Source: Pseudomonas taiwanensis (GTDB taxonomy: Bacteria; Pseudomonadota; Gammaproteobacteria; Pseudomonadales; Pseudomonadaceae). Taken from it: a stretch of 64,000 nucleotides of DNA. Position 1 is the first letter of the stretch. Every line of letters begins with the position of its first letter. The translations under genes were made by a program, and so were the position numbers. Of this stretch, positions 63,401 to 64,000 are shown piece after piece. The notes beneath the pieces were generated by a model. That model was not told the origin of the DNA, searched no databases, and saw only the letters and a program-made list of their open reading frames with translations. The stretch is from the NCBI RefSeq assembly GCF_013393345.1, contig NZ_QJRF01000033.1:98208-162207 (forward strand). The letters are read 5' to 3'.

Positions 63401-64000
63401 GCCTGGACCAGGGCGAGCAGGTCACCCTGCAGTACGCCTATTCCATGCGGGACGCCGACAACGACCCGAGCAGTTCGACGCTGACCATCACCATCACCGG
63501 CAGCAACGATATCCCCAAGGTCGATGTCAGTACGCCTAACGCTGGCGGCGACCTGGCCAAGGTCTACGAGAAGGGTCTGCCGGATGGCTCCAGCGCCGGG
63601 GACGGCAGCACGGTCACCACGGGCAGCTTCTCCGTCGCCGACGCCGATGGGCTGGCCAACCTGAAGACCCTGAATGTCGGCAGTCTCAGCGTCGACCTCA
63701 CCACCAGCAGCTTTGCCAGTCTGGTGGGGCAAAGTTTCAACACCGCTCACGGCACGGTGCAGATCACCGGTTACAGCAATGGCACTTATAACTTCAGCTA
63801 CACGCTGACCGAAGCGACCACCGATGCAGCTGGTCCGGAGACGGACGGCTTCCAGGTCAACGTGGGTGATGGGCTGGCCAGTGCCTCGGCGAATGTCAGT
63901 ATCGAGATCGTCGACGACGTCCCAAGTGCTAATCCCGACAGCCGTGGCCTGACCGAGAACGGCAGCCCGTCCAGCGTCGGCGGCAATGTGCTGGACAACG
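57463..64000 (+). CDS. Giant LapA-like repeat adhesin, runs off window end
   Basis: Open for 2179 codons to the last base without a stop. ATG at 57463 with GGAGGAAGGAG. Residues 1-60 are a LapA-type periplasmic retention module (GSIGVVRQVVGDVFAVAADG, then LTEGDRVFAGEQLVTG). A TAAG LapG-type cleavage site is at 118-121 before a Gly-rich linker. From about residue 195 come VCBS/cadherin-like repeats (ITGSNDIPSIEV, YSFALANGS, SASANVSIEIVDD). The middle (about 60.3-61.6 kb) has two DUF5801/T1SS-143 type domains (DDDALPGGN, FGADGPGEIEL). From 61630 units of 257 residues repeat. Surface adhesin for biofilm, exported by the divergent type I system; c-di-GMP control through LapD/LapG is expected, but those genes are not here. 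Confidence 0.93.
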   Translation, partial: MAGSIGVVRQVVGDVFAVAADGSRRLLTEGDRVFAGEQLVTGAQGAVAVALANGQELVLGRDSSMPLNNTLLAGAPDATQPGTDSAPAAPSQQDLTDVEKLQAAIEAGVDPTQAAEATAAGPGGGAGGGNAGGGHSFVLLGETAGAVDPTIGFPTGPIASAVEFPQPETGIPDIPDIPLAVPVEVPVNGVPSAVDDTQSVSEGEEGIQGNVLGNDDGGPDLPTTFVSWQAANAISGANGSLLVNTPYGVVTLNPDGSYSFQLANGTPAVESLGEGETVDLGFGYSIQDSNGDQSSANLIITIVGQNDVPTIEVNFPDVGGRVVQVFERGLPGGSSEGDGSNVVHGTFTIRDPDGLDKLKSLAVGGLDLQIDATHPLGSLIGRGFEAAHGTVQITGFDASTGTFSFSYTLTRPITDLATGDELDGFVLQLSDGLGLPVSANVSIEIVDDVPTASPDSGSLTENGEPSSLAGNVLDNDASGADQPKAFTSWNGVAGASAGEGGSLLVNTPYGVVTLNADGSYSFVLANGSAAVEALTEGQQVTLQYAYSMQDGDGDPSSSTLTLTITGSNDIPSIEVSSPDAQGGLAQVFEKGLSGGSSAGDGSTVTTGSFTVADSDGLANLKTLSVGSLTVDLTTSGFASLVGQSFATVHGTVLITGYSDGAYSFSYTLTEVAADAAGLETDGFLINVGDGLANASATVTIEIVDDVPQAKADSASVSEGGSVIGNVVTGAGLGSVADAFGADGRPSPTSGVVGVRAGGDTSTPVAGGVGNSIPSAFGTLVLHADGSYTYTSNANSLAQVGTLDTFTYTIVDADGDLSTTTLTIDVSNITVVGGVQAGSDNDAREAALGFGSEPASNDELASGTLVANGGNGPYSFSLGVGAGNGQYGQLVVGSNGTYTYTLLSAPKINPGDNGNNLQFTETFTFQVVDANGNTGIGTLTIDIIDDVPNISVKGTEGLDLQVDETTLGITDSGNFADAFAPVFGADGAAASNAITYALEVKVPGVDSGLRDTATGNSILLFKEGSDIVGRVVGGGQLAFRLSVDANGTVTLEQSRAIFHTPDTGPDQSAGLASADLITLTATITDGDGDKDSASLDLGNAISFRDDAPSIDPYVKVSLDDDALPGGNPGGVDDNTPDTHNTSGVIAHDFGADGPGEIELQDSGAPYGFTYVEVNGGLLIKQGEVTVITITLDRFTGAYSVTQNAPIMHPEGYDENDLTFEIEYKIVDRDGDRADGSLYIKVDDDSPVVSSNLVVQLDDDALSGGNADGIGDVMPDTANVTGTLGHSFGADGPGSITLLTSGAPEGFSYEKSGDNLLIKQGGLTVITLALNWATGAYSVVQNNPIMHPDGYDENDVSFSIAYKVTDADGDSVAGNLIINVDDDTPTAYADSASIVEGSVPATVGGNVLDNDMGGADKPKAFTSWNGVVGAIPGDNGSLQVNTPYGVLTLHADGSYSFALANGSAAVEALAPGEQVVLHYAYSMRDADGDASHSTLTLTIIGSNDTPTVEVAFPDAQGGMALVYEKGLPDGSSAGDGSTQVDGTFSLGDPDGIGDLKSVSVGSLTVDLTTSSFASLVGQSFNTAHGTVQITGYSDGTYSFSYTLTEATTDGAGPESDGFLVTVSDGVASASATATIEIVDDLPAANPDSRGLTENGSPSSVTGNVLDNDVGGADQPKAFSSWNSVAGATPGDNDSLLVNTSYGLVTLHGNGGYSFALANGSAAVEGLDQGEQVSLQYAYSMRDADNDPSDSTLTITITGSNDIPTVDVSSPDAQGGMAKVYEKGLPEGSSAGDGSTVTTGSFTVADSDGLANLKTLNVGSLSVDLTASSFASLVGLSFTTAHGTVQITGYSNGVYSFSYTLTEATTDGAGPETDGFQVNVGDGLASASANVSIEIVDDSPSANPDSRGLTENGSPSSVNGNVLDNDVGGADQPKAFTSWNGVVGATPGDNGSLLVNTPYGVVTLHADGSYSFALANGSAAVEGLDQGEQVTLQYAYSMRDADNDPSSSTLTITITGSNDIPKVDVSTPNAGGDLAKVYEKGLPDGSSAGDGSTVTTGSFSVADADGLANLKTLNVGSLSVDLTTSSFASLVGQSFNTAHGTVQITGYSNGTYNFSYTLTEATTDAAGPETDGFQVNVGDGLASASANVSIEIVDDVPSANPDSRGLTENGSPSSVGGNVLDN
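57814..57825 (+). other. LapG-type protease site (TAAG) in the adhesin
   Basis: Codons 118-121 read Thr-Ala-Ala-Gly, followed by a Gly-rich stretch. The dialanine site in this position after the retention module is where LapG cleaves LapA in P. fluorescens (TAAG near residue 108) to release the adhesin from the cell surface. Confidence 0.75.
61630..64000 (+). repeat. 771-bp tandem repeats within adhesin
   Basis: Units begin at 61630, 62401, 63172 and 63943, exactly 771 bases (257 codons) apart; the last is cut by the window end. Each encodes two beta domains, one with GNVLDND...PKAFTSWNGV and one with YEKGLPDGSSAGDGST. Two related, more diverged units lie at about 58057-59600. Nearly identical DNA suggests recent duplication or gene conversion. 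Confidence 0.92.

Overview
The window looks like a chromosome segment of a high-GC Pseudomonas related to the P. aeruginosa / P. nitroreducens / P. citronellolis side of the genus. The gene order aphA, polyamine-binding protein, LysR (PtrR type), tiny PA1414-family protein, sodium:solute symporter, NCS1 permease, PA1420-like protein, gbuA, gbuR at 36.4-50.9 kb follows, as I recall it, the PAO1 stretch PA1409-PA1422. aceK and several families of Pseudomonas REP-like palindromes support this. Species is not determinable by eye.

Layout. (1) 1-12.3 kb, accessory catabolic block: two SDR genes, two tandem LysR genes, a SnoaL-like protein, and three CocE/NonD-type hydrolases arranged in two operons. 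Each operon is divergent from a TetR gene, and each divergent region carries the same TCAACA-N2-TGTTGA palindrome. (2) 12.3-20.8 kb, defence-like island: a decayed transposase, a winged-helix protein plus DEAD helicase operon with a divergent XRE (C-protein-like) regulator, and an OLD nuclease / UvrD helicase / restriction-TOPRIM fusion operon. (3) 21.2-28.3 kb, AT-rich five-gene module with three different tyrosine recombinases, a small protein and an HTH/coiled-coil/P-loop protein, all overlapping or nearly touching. Its outer end lies inside the last codons of a TorF-type porin gene, whose C-terminal strand has been replaced. Regions 2 and 3 read as one mobile island; its left end is not located.

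(4) 28.4-57 kb, host backbone: amidohydrolase and LysR, aceK, AraC regulator, a small lipoprotein locus, acetylpolyamine deacetylase with a polyamine-binding protein, YbfB-type MFS with divergent ptrR-like regulator, an Anr-box promoter with a structured leader before the PA1414-family gene, a metallo-beta-lactamase-fold protein, and an eight-gene guanidinobutyrate-type operon (ureohydrolase gbuA, small NTF2-like protein, NCS1 permease, amino-acid ABC transporter, class II aldolase, symporter) divergent from gbuR. A DTW-domain tRNA modification gene is followed by a 151-bp tandem repeat. (5) 52.1-64 kb: a type I secretion operon (TolC, ABC ATPase with degenerate C39 domain, HlyD) divergent from a giant LapA-like adhesin that is open to the window end, carries a TAAG LapG-type site and has 257-residue tandem repeats.

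Numbers such as GC content and similarities were judged by reading, not computed.
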